NCBI GenBank assembly: GCA_007922305.1
Contig: ML677358.1
Span: forward strand, 13,901,131 to 13,965,130
DNA: 64,000 nt
Source: Dermatemys mawii
Taxonomy: Eukaryota > Chordata > Testudines > Dermatemydidae
Reading direction: 5' to 3'
The notes under the pieces: model-generated
Database searches by the model: none
Told to the model about the DNA's origin: nothing
Seen by the model: only the letters and a program-made list of their open reading frames with translations
Position numbers and translations under genes: made by a program
In this document: piece by piece, positions 1-12,700 of the stretch
Layout of the letters: each line of letters begins with the position of its first letter
How positions within the stretch are numbered: position 1 is the stretch's first letter

Positions 1-712
1 TCCTTTTTTGTTGAACATTTTCTCTGCTATGTTCCTCTCTCCTAATTTCAACACTTCTGGGATTTGCAATTTTTGGCTGTTTCACTGTGTAGATTTTCCT
101 AACTCATGTGGAAGGAGCTCCTTCTTAAACAAAATCTGCCAGGTCTCAAAGTCAGAAAACAACAGCACCCAAAGGGGATCTACAAAACTTCTGGAAAAAT
201 GTAGTCATAAACAGCCAAGTTTTCAAACAGGCTTCTGAAAATTCTCCCACAGAGTTTACATGTGCATCCATACGCACAAATGGGCACTGATATGAATAGT
301 TACTTGTAGGGCTCTTGATTAATCACAATTAACTCACATGATTAACTCAAAAATTAATCACGATTAAAAACATTAATCGCGATTAATTGCACTGTTAAAC
401 AATAGAATACCAATTGAAATTTATTAAATATTTTGGATTTTTTTTACATTTTAAAATATATTGATTTCAATTACAACACAGAATACAAAGTGTACAGTGC
501 TCACTTTATTTTATTATTTTTGATTATAACTATTTGCACTTTAAAAATGATAAACAAAAGAAATGGCATTTTTCAGTTCACTTCATACAAGTATTGTAGT
601 TCAATCTCTTTATCATGAAAATGGAACTTACAAATGGAGATTTTTTTTGTTACAGAATTGCACTCAAAAACAAAATAATGTAAAACTTTAGAGTCTACAA
701 GTCCACTCAGTC

Positions 713-955
713 CTACTTGTTCAGCCAATCACTAAGACAAAAAAGTTTGTTTACATTTACGGGCGATAATGCTGCCTGCTTCTTATTTACAATGTCACCT
801 GAAAGTAAGAACAGGTGTTCACATGACACTTTTGTAGCTGGTGTTGCAAGGTATTTGCATGCCAGATATGCTAAACATTTGTATGGGCCTTCATGATTCA
901 GCCACCATTCCAGAGGACATGCTTCCATGCTGATAATGCTCATTAAAAAAAATAA
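713..955 (-). pseudogene. hAT transposase C-terminal remnant (left arm)
   Basis: On the minus strand this arm encodes [53 protein letters not shown] and KLFCLSDWLNK. This is the same dimerisation segment as the right arm of the element, in mirror orientation. It keeps the CKYLATPATKV stretch that the right arm has partly lost. It is a truncated non-functional fragment. Confidence 0.7.
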
Positions 956-997
956 TGCATTAATTTCATTTGTTACTGAGCTCCTTGGGGGAGAATT

Positions 998-1588
998 GTG
1001 TGCCTCCTGTTCTGTTTTACTGCATTCTGCCATATGTTTTATATTATAGCAGTCTCGGATGATGACCCAGCACATATTCGTTTTAATAACACTTTCACAG
1101 CAGATCTGACAAAATGCAAAGAAGGTACAAATGTGAGATTTCTAAAAATAGTTACAGCACTCAACCCAAGGTTTAAGAATCTGAAGTGCCTTCCAAAATC
1201 TGAGAGGGATGAGGTGTGTAGCATGCTTTCAGAAGTCTTAGAAGAGCAACACTCCGATGTGGAAACTACAGAACCGGAACCACCAAAAAAGAAAATTAAT
1301 CTTTTGGCATCTGACTCAGATGATGAAAATGAACATGCATCAGCCTGCTCTACTTTGGGTCGTTATCAAGCAGAACCCGTCTTCATCATGGACGCATGTC
1401 CTCTGGAATGGTGTTTAAAGCATGAAGCGACACATGAATCTTTAGGGCATTTGGCACGTAAATATCATGCGCCATGCAATCACCTGTTCTTGCTTCCAGG
1501 TGACATTGTAAAGAAGAAACAGGCAGCGTTCTCTCCTATAAATGTAAACAAACTTTTCTGCCTTAGTGATTGGCTGAACAAGAAGTAG
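998..1588 (+). pseudogene. hAT transposase C-terminal remnant (right arm and centre)
   Basis: The open frame encodes a segment with LNPRFKNLKCLPKSERDEV, an acidic stretch with SDSDDENEH, then MDACPLEWCLKHE, HLFLLPGDIVKKKQAAFSPI and NVNKLFCLSDWLNKK before a stop at about 1588. The HLF..GDIV.KK motif is typical of the hAT C-terminal dimerisation domain found in ZBED-like transposases. The part between ARKY and PCNHLF is shortened compared with the left arm. No BED zinc finger or N-terminal catalytic region is present, so no transposase activity is expected. Confidence 0.75.
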
Positions 1589-2621
1589 GACTGAGTAGAG
1601 TTGTAGGCGCTAAAGTTTCACACTTTTATTTTTGAATACAGTTATTTTTTTGTCCATAATTCTCCATTTGTAAGTTCAACTTTCATGATAAAGAGACTGC
1701 ATTACAGTACTTGTATTAGGTCAATTGAACAATACTATTTCTTTTGCTTTTTCCAGTGCAAATATTTGTAATAGAAAATAAATATAAAGTGAGCACTGTA
1801 TGCTTTGTATTCTGTGTTGTAATAAAAGTCTATATATTTGAAAATGTAGACAACATCTAAGGATAGTTAAATAAATGGTATTCTATTATTGTTTAACAGC
1901 ACGATAAATCACGTGATTACTCACGATTAATTTTTTTAATCACCTGACAGCTCTAGTTACTTGATTTCCACGTGCAAATATTCCTCTCTATGTGCTTGCC
2001 CCTTTTGCTTATGTCAGGTAATTGCATATATGCCTGTTAATCAATGTGTGGATATAAAAATGATTTTTTTTTATTCAAATGGGCAACATGAAGAATAGGA
2101 GGGTGCCATTTTAGAGGCCTGCTTGAAAACGTGTCCACATAAGTTTAAGATCTCAAATCTGTAGCATGCAATCTTACTCCATCTCTAAAACGGGCTATAA
2201 GGCAGGTTCAACTCTCCTGACTTCAAAAGAGTTGTGACCTACTTACTTCTGATCTGAATGTGTCCCTTAAACATGAATTACAACCACATTTGAAAAGCAA
2301 ATGATTTGAAAAGCAGCTCCTCCTTCACTTACCAGCCAAGAGTGGGGTTCAGGATTCTGTATCTGTCCTTTCAGAGTCACTGATATCACCCTGGCTCTTA
2401 AAATGAAGCAGGAAAGGAGTGTTTTCCTGCTCTATGCACAGCCTCTTAGGTGTCTAATATTGGTGTTAACTCCAGCAGAACCCTGAACTTGCATCTTGGC
2501 AGCTATACGAAAGAACTGATTTTTAAATATTTTGATTCCCAATGTTGTACTTTGTGTCAGATGTGCAGTGATCTGGAGTCTGTGCTTCCAATTTGGGATC
2601 TTAAACAGCTCTACACAATTA

Positions 2622-2824
2622 GGGTCAGGTTTTCAAAAGTATGTAGGTGCCTAAAGATGCAGATGAGTGCCTGGTGGGATTTTCAAAAGTGCTTAAGCGG
2701 ATCAGGTGCCTAACTCCAATCTGCGGCAGAACCAGAGCTGATTCCAATGGGAGTGAGGTGCCTGACTTGCCTGTGCACCTTTGAAAATCTGTAAGGCACC
2801 TAAATACCTTTGAAAACCTGGCCC
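2622..2824. mobile_element. Short inverted-repeat element (MITE-like)
   Basis: The left end gggtcaggttttcaaaag and the reverse complement of the right end gggccaggttttcaaagg match. The similarity extends through tatgtaggtgcctaa against tatttaggtgcctta. No clear target duplication is visible, so the superfamily is open. The internal sequence has repeated gtgcctaa and ttttcaaaag motifs and no coding potential. Confidence 0.6.
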
Positions 2825-3153
2825 TTTGTCTTTCCTTCCCCTGTCTGCTCTGCCATGCTCCTTCCATTGGACCTACCTGGGGACAGGACATCACTTATCA
2901 GAGGTCAGCAGGGTCAAAGGCCATGGAGCTAAATGTTAAAAGGCATGATTCAACCCCCGTTCACCTCACCTAGAGTTAGATTGGATTAATGCCATGAGTG
3001 CAGGTCTGCTCTCTAGCAATGACAAGGGATTAGTTTAAATCACTCGAGATGTTTCTGAGAAAGACAGATCGTAACCAGATGGACGTTCCCAGGCAGATGA
3101 CTCATCCCCTGCTGTCCACAAAAGCCATTCATCCTGCCTCCCCATCTTCGTAC

Positions 3154-3258
3154 CTTTCAGCATTTTCACTGCCACAGTTTCACAGCTGTTACTCTTATTA
3201 ATCCCAAAGGCAGAGGCTTCCACCACCTTCCCGAAAGCGCCATGCCCCAGGACTTTAC
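3154..3258 (-). CDS. FLT4: FLT4 exon 18: glycine loop and VAVK of the kinase N-lobe
   Basis: This 105-bp exon encodes [20 protein letters not shown], then [22 protein letters not shown] is the GxGxFGxV nucleotide-binding loop, and the Lys of VAVK is the ATP-anchoring residue. Human has Tyr where this protein has His in the loop (GYGAFGKV, from memory). The acceptor is CTTGGCAG and the donor GAAAG|GTACG. The following exon (human EGATASEH) is not visible within bases 1-3153. Confidence 0.97.
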
Positions 3259-3674
3259 CTGCCAAGGAGGGAAACACAGGGTGAAAGGGAGCATCATGAA
3301 GGGCTGGTGCCAGGCCTGGGGAATGGAACAAAAACCAAACAGGAAACGGCGAGAAGGAGAAAAGGAGTGACAAAGGAAGAGGAAGAAGTCTAGTGTGAGC
3401 CCTTCCCAGGTGGCTGCCTGCTCAGATGGTTATAATGAGAGAAAGAACGGGGAAGGGGAGGGGAACTGAGACAGACCCAGCATTGACAAAGCAGAGGAAG
3501 GAAACGGCTCACGGAGGTGAGGTACCATTTGTTGCCCTGGAGTGGAGTGCGTGGGAAAGGTGTGTGGGACACCTTGGAGCAGAATGGCCAGGGCTGATGT
3601 CATTATTCCGGTCCTTGGCGTTCTCATGCACAGCGCTCCGTGTAACCCTTTGTAGGCTACATAAGGAGTGGAGC

Positions 3675-3722
<48 letters not shown>

Positions 3723-3732
3723 NNNNNNNNNN

Positions 3733-3780
<48 letters not shown>

Positions 3781-6700
3781 TGTGTGTGTGTGTGTCTGTG
3801 TGTGTGTGTGTCTGTCTGTCTTGGAGTGGTGGAGGCATTCCTAGGGCTGGTTTAAGACCAGAGCTCTGATGTGCCCTCAGGCTGGCACAGTTCTGTCCAT
3901 GCACCTGCATATTCCCTCAGGACAGCTGAAAGGAGATGCATGCCCTGGATAAGCCAGAAGCCCCAGGATTCAAGCACAGTTGCTGCTCTTCTGTTATCCC
4001 TTTTTAGTTGCAAGCCACATCCAACAGCGGGGTACTCCTGAGTGGGAGATGTACCCTAGTGATGGGGTGGCAGAGTTATGAGCTCTATGGTTTCCCTGGA
4101 TCGAGGTGATGAATGGAGTGAAGGAGTGTGATCAGTTCCAGACCAGGAGCCCTTTCAAAAAGCAACCACCACATCAGACAGGATATGAAAAGTAACACAG
4201 CTCTGCGATAGTAAACTCCCTCCCTGGGTCCCAAATATTAATCAGCTCTTAATACTATAATAAAACTCCTAATCACACCCCTGCCTGGTACATTAGTATT
4301 ATTATACCTATTTTACAGAAGGAGAAACAAAGAGATTAAGGGCCAGGTTCTCATACCTGTGCTCCTGCACAATAGCACCTTACTCCACAAGTAGCTATAT
4401 TGAAATCAGTGGGGCTACTAGTCCAGTAAGATAATACACAGTGTGAATTGGGGTTGCAAATCTGGCCCCAAGTGACTAGTGAGGTCAGAACCCAGGCATC
4501 CTGAATGCAATGGCAAAATGACATTCCTGACCCTATGCAGTGTTGTTGTAGCCATGTGGGTCCCAGGATACTAGAAGGACAAGGTGGGTGAGGTAATATC
4601 TTTTATTGGACCAACTTCTGACCCTAATTGAAAGATGGAGCATTGGGAGACTCAGCAGCATTGGTGGTGGCCTTCCAAAGTGTTACCAGAGCCACCGCTG
4701 GGGAACGATTTCATACAAGTTGTCCAAGCTTCTCCTCACCCAGTGTGGACAGGAGCAGGGTCTCACAGGGAGAGCTACATAGCTCCGAAAGCTTTTACAC
4801 TGAGATACAAGAGCTCTCTGGGATGGAGATCAGAGAGATGACAGTACACATTGTTCACAGAGAGAGAGCAGGGTTCTACAGGGGCCTGGATTTGGGGACC
4901 TGGCCATGACAAAAGAGTGACTCTTGAATCCCAGTAAGACAGGGGCCACAGTGAGCAAGGAAATACAATCAGAAATCCACAGTAGGTCCCAGGATGGTGG
5001 CTAAGGAGAGACAAAGAAATCTGCCAAGCATAGCTGAGCCAGGAAACACTTGAAGGTAGAAGTGGAGGTCCTGAAGCCAAGAAAGCAGTGGAAAACACAG
5101 AAGGAGGGAGTGAGAAAGCTGGAGTCCAACCATCAGATGCAGCCAAGAGGCTCGCAGCTGCCTGGTGATAAATGCATAGCAGGGCCCTGTCCATCCTGTG
5201 GCCAGCAAAGAGCTCTCACCTAGCCGGAGTCGCTCTCGTGGGAATTCCCACTTGCTGGAGTCATAGGGCAGGTATTCGCATTGCTCCTCCAGAGGAACCT
5301 CTCCTGGGTCCATGATGATGGACAGGTAGCCGGTTTTGATGTCAGCATGGGCAGGCTGCAGGAATCAGGAAAGAGGGGGTGTGACTAGGCAGTCCAGCAA
5401 CAGTTCTGGGGGAAGATGTTTACACGGCTCCGGTTCCGTCCCACCCCCTTGTGCTGTGACCTGACTCCCTTGTTTTCTGGCACCACAGAATAGGTTTAAT
5501 CATGCTGAATGGGGGCTTTGGGGCTCCCCCCATTTTCCCTCACTCCCTTTGTTTTGGGTCCTCTTCTCCAGTGCCAAACACCATTCTGCCTCCTTTCTTC
5601 TGGCTGCTGTGAGCCCGGTACATGGAAAGGAGCCAGTCCAGAGCACTACTCAGTGATTATCCTGCCAGCAATGCTAGGACTAGGGACACACTGCGGTGGC
5701 TTTGAGGATCACCTTCGCAGCTACATCTCCCACCCAGAGAAGCAAGAGCTCTGTGAACTCACATCTCCATCTCCCCTCTGCTCTCCTACCTTCCCTCCCT
5801 GGCTCCACACTGCGGGGGGAAAAGCAGGCAACGTACCCTTTTGATATTGCAGAAGATGAGGATGAGGAGGATCCAGAAGAAGACAGCGATGACCCCGGTC
5901 CCAATGAGGATCACGATCTCCACATTGGTCCGGTCGTCGGAGCCTGCAGAACAGGAAGAAGGGAAATTGCCGAGTCAGAGAGATGCTCATTCTCCCACTC
6001 CTGTTCCAGTCTGCTCATCCTCAACATGCACCCCTGAGTGTACTGTGAGGCTGGTGTTGGAGAAGGTGCGGCTGTGTCTTCCCTCTCGCACAGGGCTAAG
6101 CACAGGAGAGTAACAGACACTGTGGTGAGAGCCCTGTTCCCTCTCTGGGAGGAGGGCCGCACTTCCTTGAGGATATCCAAGCTTGGCCTACAGCTGCCCT
6201 TGGACTCCTCCTCATGGCACCTTCACTCCAGCAAGATGGAGGGGCCTCCCCTCTCACCGCTGCATCGGCTGTCTCAGAGCACACCGAAGCAGTGAGGGGC
6301 CTTGCTTCTCCCACTTTGTCTGCATCCCCAGAGTCTGAGGGGATCGTTTCCCGGGCTCGGGAGGCTGGCGGTACCTTCCACAGAGACACTGGCGGAGGAG
6401 TTCACGCAGCCCTTGGCGTTGCAGACGCTGCACAGGTACAGCCCAGCATCCTCTTCTCTCACCCTCTGGATGCTCAGCCGCTGGTTTGAATCTGCCAGGT
6501 CAATCCCTGAAAGGTACAGAGGCTAACAGTATCAGTGTGCGCTGGTGCAGTCTCTGCGGGGAGGGGATTCTCATGCCAGACAAATTCAGACTTGAAATAA
6601 AATGCAGCCTTTTAACAGTCGGGGTGATTAGCGTAGGCTCCCCACTGCACATGCCCACAACCAGCTAACAAGGTTTTAAGCATGTCTTGCCCAGTCTGCA

Positions 6701-9700
6701 GTAGGTGCAGGATCTGGTCTAACAGACTATTAGTTAAAAGATGTTACCTAACGCCACAGAACACGGCCTCTTTTCCTCATCCAGACATGGCCTCCAACTA
6801 GGTTATAAAAAGCCCGTCAGGGCCTGTCTAAGGAAGTGGCTCTAAGGAGCCACAGTCCATGCAGGACTCCAAGCACAAGGAACCACTGCAGGGAAAGCAG
6901 GGAATTACTGGTTCCAGTTTCATAGAGCCTTCACATGCGCACAGCACCATCTGTGAAGCCATCCCATTTGGAGCGTGCTCTCTCCCTTGGGCCCTTCCAC
7001 AGCATGGCCGAACACGTGCTGGCAAACGTTACTGTTGCTAGCAGGGCTCCTGTGAGTTTCCCTGGAGTGGTGTGAACAAGGATTTTTTTTTACTGTAGAG
7101 CCGTGCAGCTAAACCAGGGATGGGCGAACTATGGCCCATGGGCCACATCTGGCCCGTGGGCTAATTCTGTCTGGCCCCCCGAGCTTCCAGCTGGGAAGAC
7201 TAGCTCCTCCCCTCCCCCATGGTCCTCCTCCCCTCAGCCTCAGCACGCCGCCGGAGCAGTGCTCTGGGGGGTGGAGCTGGGGGGATGTGCGACAGCCAGA
7301 CATGCTGTTCTGAGCGGCGTAGTAAGGGGGCCTGTGGCGGGGGGTTGGATAACGGCCAGAGAGTCTTGGGGGGTGGTCAGAGAATGGAGAATAGGGGGGT
7401 TGGATAGAGTGTGGGAGTCCCAGGGGGCCTGTCAGGGGGCGGGGGTGGGGCTAGGGCAGTCAGGGGACAGGGAGCAGGAGAGTTAGATAAGGGGTGGCGT
7501 CCTGGGGGGTGATTAGGGGCAGGGAGGCCTCTGGAGGGGGCGGTCAGGGGACAAGGAGCAGGGGGGCTTACATAGGGGGTGGGGTCTTGATGGGGATGGT
7601 TGGGGTGGGGGTCTCTGGAGGAAGTAGTCAGGGGACAAGGAGCGGGGTGCGGGGTGGTGGATGGGTCGGGAGTTCTGAGGGGGCAGGAAGTGGGAGGGGG
7701 TCAGATAGGTGGCGGGGCCAGGCTGTTTGGGGAGGTACAGCCTTCCCTACCCGGCCCTCCATACAATTTTGAACCCCAATGTGGCCTTCGGGCCAAGCAG
7801 TTTGCCCACCCCTGAGCTAAACCATGCCACAGACTAACCCCCTCGGTAACCTGCAACATGGCTTCATTACATGACTAAACCGTATTCTCAGACCAGAACC
7901 ACCAGGCTAGTCAGGGAAAATAAGCCAGAGGTCTCTAGTAGCACAAATATTTAACTGCCCTCATATCTAGTTACCAACGCAGCCTGCAGTTTCAGATGGG
8001 GTACGGACAGAGTCTAACTTTGCTACACCCGGTAATAGCAGTAGTCTGCACAGATCTCTGAATACAGCTTACCAGCTGTGTGCACGCATGGCATAAATGC
8101 AGCTGCGCCTGAGCCAGGACCTAATGCGGTCTGGCTGGCCACTGAGGACACAGTCAAATTGTGGCAGAACCTGGTTAAAAAACATATTCCAGCCCAACTA
8201 TCTAGTAGCAGGATCTAAACCAGGGCATGGCTGGGCCATGATTCAAATCAAGTTTGCCTGACTATCTTTTGGAAGACAATTCCCTGACCTCAACTCCACT
8301 CTCTTGAGCCAACCGTACCTGAAACCTCTTCCACCAGCTTCTCGTCTTTATACCAGCTGATGTCAGGAATGTGAGCACCATCCACCTTACAACGCATCTC
8401 TATCGAGTCGCTGACGTTCACCCATATGTCTGTCAGGTTCTGCTTCAGTCTGGGGACCTCGAGGGCTAAAGGAGCAGCAGCATCCAGACAAAGAGGAGAT
8501 TAAAGACAAGCAGGAGATCGTTTGCTTTGAAGACCAGCTCGGCCGGTACAGGGGGAAGAATTCTAAGGGGTCCTAATATACTGTAAATTTTGAGTATCTA
8601 GCCCCTTCTGGGTGAGGCTGAGACAGGCAGTGCTGAGAATTCTCTCATAGCCAGCACCCCATGCGGTTCAGGCTCTGTTCATCCCATCCCAACGCTTCCT
8701 GGCCCTGCATCACTCCCACCATCACAGTCACTCTGCCTGCTCCCACGCTCCTCACCCTGTACAGAGATGTATTTTTTGTGGCAGTGTTTCTCTCTGGTCT
8801 TTCGGTTCTGCACCTCACACACATAGTCTCCCTCCTCCCCCAGGGAGATGTTCGGGATGGTGAGCAGCAGGGCAGCGTCGTTGGAGTCGGGTTCGAAGCG
8901 CAGCTCCCCTTGCATCTTGGTGGCGTAGTGGTGGACATTCTTGCAGTCTAGGACGAGGGGGTTGCCTTCCTCGTCGTGCAGCTTTGAGAGGTTCAGACGG
9001 TACCACTGCAGGTTCTCATAGGTGTAGTTATCAGCGTTGCAGCTTAGCCTCAGGTCCTGCCCCTCAATGGGCTCCTCGGAGGGCTGGGATTCAATCTCAA
9101 ATCCATCCGGAATGGCTGCCAGGAAGGCAAGGGAAGGAAGCGGATGCGTGACTGAGACTTTAAGGCTCCATGGTGCATCAGTGCCTTACAGGGTGGAATC
9201 GTCGCCCTGGGCTTAGCACTCTGAGTCCATCTTGGATATAGATAGGGATAAAAAAAACCCCTCCCCAAAGCACAGTGATAACCTGCATAATACTGCTAAG
9301 AAATTGCTAAAGCAACGAGGAGTCATAGGTGGTGCACTGAAGGCCTAGGCTCAAATTAAAATTGGCTCACAAATGAAATAAAGTCACAGGGTCTGGATTT
9401 AGCTTTCGGTGGTTACTTCCCTAGTCCGATATTAAAACACAGGGTTCTAAACCGCTTCTGCAAAAATGTGTTTGTCCTCCCACCCCTTGCACACTCAAAC
9501 AAGCATTTGTGCATACAAGCTAGGCAAGTGCACACCCAGAAGATTACCTGGGATGCAATTACCCAATTTGCCTATGCAAATACATATCTGCACACACAAA
9601 TACTGGGTGTATGTGGGCGCAGTGTTGTTACTAATTATTCGGATAGAAACCAACAGCGTACTGAGCTCTTTGTAGGCAGGCTCCACCCCCAAACAGCATA

Positions 9701-12700
9701 TAATCCCCACAGCTCTCAGGCACGAAATCACCATGAAATCCTGTCCAACTCCCAGTTTCTACAGAGCAGGGCCATGGGCCTGTAACAGCAGGGGTTATTG
9801 CCGGTTAGGACTGTGTAAAGGAAGTTTACACAGCACATCACTGCATGATCACTGGCTTTAGCCAATACTGCCAGTGTCCAGCTTTTAAAAACTCAGCTAG
9901 ATCAAATTCATCTTTCCCCCGCACCCTCAGAATTCGCCATGCCTCCTGCCAAGTGTTGCAAACCGGGAAGAGTGAAGTTACCCTACGAAGCACTAGAGGG
10001 TGCTGTTGCATCAGACACACCTGAGAGTTGCAGTCTCTGACTTTCACGATTATTACAGAATAAGGTTGTGAACTCGCCACTGCAAGGCAAGCAGGGTAGA
10101 GTAAGGAGAGAGGATTCACATTCAGTGACCAACATGCAGAGTCCCAGAAGATGCTGACACGGGCACCGTTTTCCAGTACTGAATTAAAAAACCCCAACCC
10201 TGCAGCAGTGACCAAGCTGGGTTCTCCCCTTCTGTGGCTGTCTAACAGATACTGACATTGTACAGTAGACTCTCGATTATCCAGGACTGGGTTAACCAGG
10301 TTGTGGATTAACCAGGATGTAAAAACCTCCCCCCAAAATGTGTAACTCACATGCCTGGCTCTGGCTTTGTTGCTACCCCAAGCAAAAAAATAAAAAAAGA
10401 AAACCCCAATAAACCATCAGGGCGCAGGGCAGCCAGTCAACACCCCCTCCCCTCCGGCACAGGGTGGCTGGTGAACCTCCCCACTCCCCCCCAAAATTCC
10501 CTATGGATGGTGATTTTGTGGAATTTTATTAACCAGGATTAATTTTTTCCCTATCATCCTGGATAATTGAGAGTCTACCATACTTTAAATGCTAAGTTTG
10601 CTACCAGGATCTGTGCCTTTTCCAGTTGGATATTAGCCGTCTTCAGGACTCTTTATGTGGGATTACATCTTCAATTAACATGGAAGCTAGCGCAGAATGC
10701 AAGTGGCTTGCTGAGATGAATTTCTTATTGTGCACACATGGCACCTGTTCTCTGGGCTCTGCACTGGCTACCTCAGGGTTTCCAGGTGGAGTTTGAGGTG
10801 TTGATCTATAAAGCCCTAAGTGGCGTTGGGACCTCTCTGTTGGAGGGACCCAAGATAGACAGACAGACCTCCCAGGCATCTGGTGATACTCACTGGTCAC
10901 GTAGAAGTAGATCAGCCGTTCATCTCGACCCACTTTGTTGGAGGCGACACACTTGTACATGACGGAAACATTGGCTTCCTGGATCACCAGTTTGCTGACC
11001 GTCTGATAAAGGAAGTGAATGTCAGAATGAATGATGGTGAGGGGAGAGACAGGATCTTCACTGCTCTCAGGCCTACAATGGGACAGGCAGAAAAACACAA
11101 ACAGCAAAATCCTCCCTCCTCCCTCCCCCCAAAATCCTTAAAGTCCTGTTCTGCTCTGAACAGGGCTTGTGCCCCTTTCTATGCAGAGTACCACTGTGGA
11201 CTCTTGCGACAGCAATCTCTTTTTGCTGCTTTCTACTCCTGTTAGCATTCCAGAACCTCTGTGTCTAACAGAGAGCAAGCAGAATTTTCTTGTGCATCAG
11301 ACACTAAACTCCAATCAGCCATACAGGGAGCAAGCCCATGGAGGGCAGGTGTGCCTAAGGGCTCAATATAGCCTGCTGGACCTTTATTCTGGGTGACGAA
11401 GAGTGAGAAGGAAAGACCTCTTCTTGATTCCCAGATCCCAAGTTTAGTTTGCAGGTGGGAAAAGAATCTTTTTATTTGTAAATTGAGCACATGTGAACAC
11501 AATGCGCCTCAGTATCATTTTATGGCTGCGTCTCACAGCAGAACAGTACTTTGGCCCTCATCCAGGAAAGCATCCCTATACAGGAAAGCAGTAAAGCATG
11601 TGTTTAAAATCCTGCTGAAAACAATGCAACTTGAGAATAGGCTTAAAGTGTTTTCCTGAAGAGGATTCTTTAGCATCAGAAGAAAATCAGGGGTATGAAA
11701 GCACTGCGCGTTACGCCATTTAGAGCCTGTTGTAATATTTTCTCCAATCTGCAAATTCCAACCTTTCATTTAAAATTCTTCTCCCTTCCCCCATTGCCAA
11801 GGTACAGCCAATACAAAGCAAGCAGATGTGCTGCTGTTCTGTTAGTTCAAACTTAGATTCATTGAGTTTAAGGCCAGAAGAGACCAACAGATCATCTGGA
11901 TAACCTCCTGTACATCACAGGCCACCAACACTGCCCAGCACCTACAGACTAAACCAGCAATTGAAATTAGACCCCAGTATTACATCCCACAGGAGATGAG
12001 ACTATTATGTGCCACAGGCAGAGAATAGGAGAGAGAGAGGTGCACCAATGACTGAGGCCCCTGTAACGGCAAAGAAATCGCTCCAGAAAGACAACAGCAA
12101 GCAACACAGAAGGTTGGAATTCACTCTTCCTCCACCCTATTTACCTCACTCAGGTGTGAGCTTCAAAGCTACATGTTATGAAGTGCTTCCCACCCAAAAT
12201 ACATTGGAGTATGAAGCCTGGGCAATTTCCTTCCCCCCATTCTTTATCTGAAAACAACAAGGTAATTAAATGCAAAAAACTATGATGCAATGTCTAAAAT
12301 GAGAATGAAAATGCAAAAATGAAAGTTCTGACAACAAAAATAATTTGCCCACACTATGCATCCTGTACATTTTATAATATTCATTTTGTGATCTATATAA
12401 TAATATACTAAACTAGGTAATTAACCAGAATAAACAGGCATAGAAAATGTTATACGTCTGCAACATGGCTGAGTTAACATTATTGGAGCCTTATATGTTG
12501 CATTTTCTGACATCTGTGTTTTTTGCTCTGCAGCCATAATTTTGCATTGATGTAGGGATTTTTGCATTTCACATACGTCTTTCTGTATAGACTGGATTAT
12601 TCTATGCTGAAGCCACCATTGTACATACTTCTGTTAGTCTTTAAAGTGCCACAAGACTCTTTGTCACTTCTGCAAATCCAGACTAAAAAGGCTACCTCTC

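Larger units (their letters stand above)
307..1955. mobile_element. Inverted-duplicated (foldback) hAT-type element, copy 1
   Basis: The element is 1649 bp and flanked by a perfect 8-bp duplication GTTACTTG (299-306 and 1956-1963), the size made by hAT transposases. The left end reads tagggctcttgattaatc and the right end in reverse complement tagagctgtcaggtgatt. The similarity continues through AT-rich GATTAATC repeats and the block tgttaaacaatagaatacc for roughly 600 bp. Both arms encode the same transposase C-terminus, in opposite directions: 713-about 950 on minus and about 1380-1588 on plus. A central part near 960-1320 is present once. Confidence 0.85.
1..3153 (-). other. FLT4: FLT4 intron 18 (5' part within the window)
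   Basis: The next kinase exon should lie at lower coordinates, but no reading frame encoding the expected N-lobe peptide was found here. The stretch holds the inverted-duplicated hAT element at 307-1955 and a short inverted-repeat element at 2622-2824. The rest appears to be unremarkable intron. Confidence 0.8.
3259..5219 (-). other. FLT4: FLT4 intron 17
   Basis: It contains the TG microsatellite with an assembly gap at 3676-3820, a MIR-like repeat interrupted by a small inverted-repeat element near 4270-4500, and a copy of an interspersed repeat at 4545-4625. I see no exon. Confidence 0.85.
6507..8318 (-). other. FLT4: FLT4 intron 14
   Basis: It is dominated by the 700-bp hAT-like element at 7115-7814. 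The flanks show no recognisable gene or regulatory feature. Confidence 0.85.

Noticed and set aside
1..3153. Search for FLT4 exon 19 (kinase N-lobe continuation).
   Set aside because: No frame on the minus strand gives the expected acidic and Leu-rich peptide. The exon must lie beyond base 1.
3426..3910. Open frames with poly Cys-Val or His-Thr.
   Set aside because: They are translations of the TG microsatellite and span an assembly gap.
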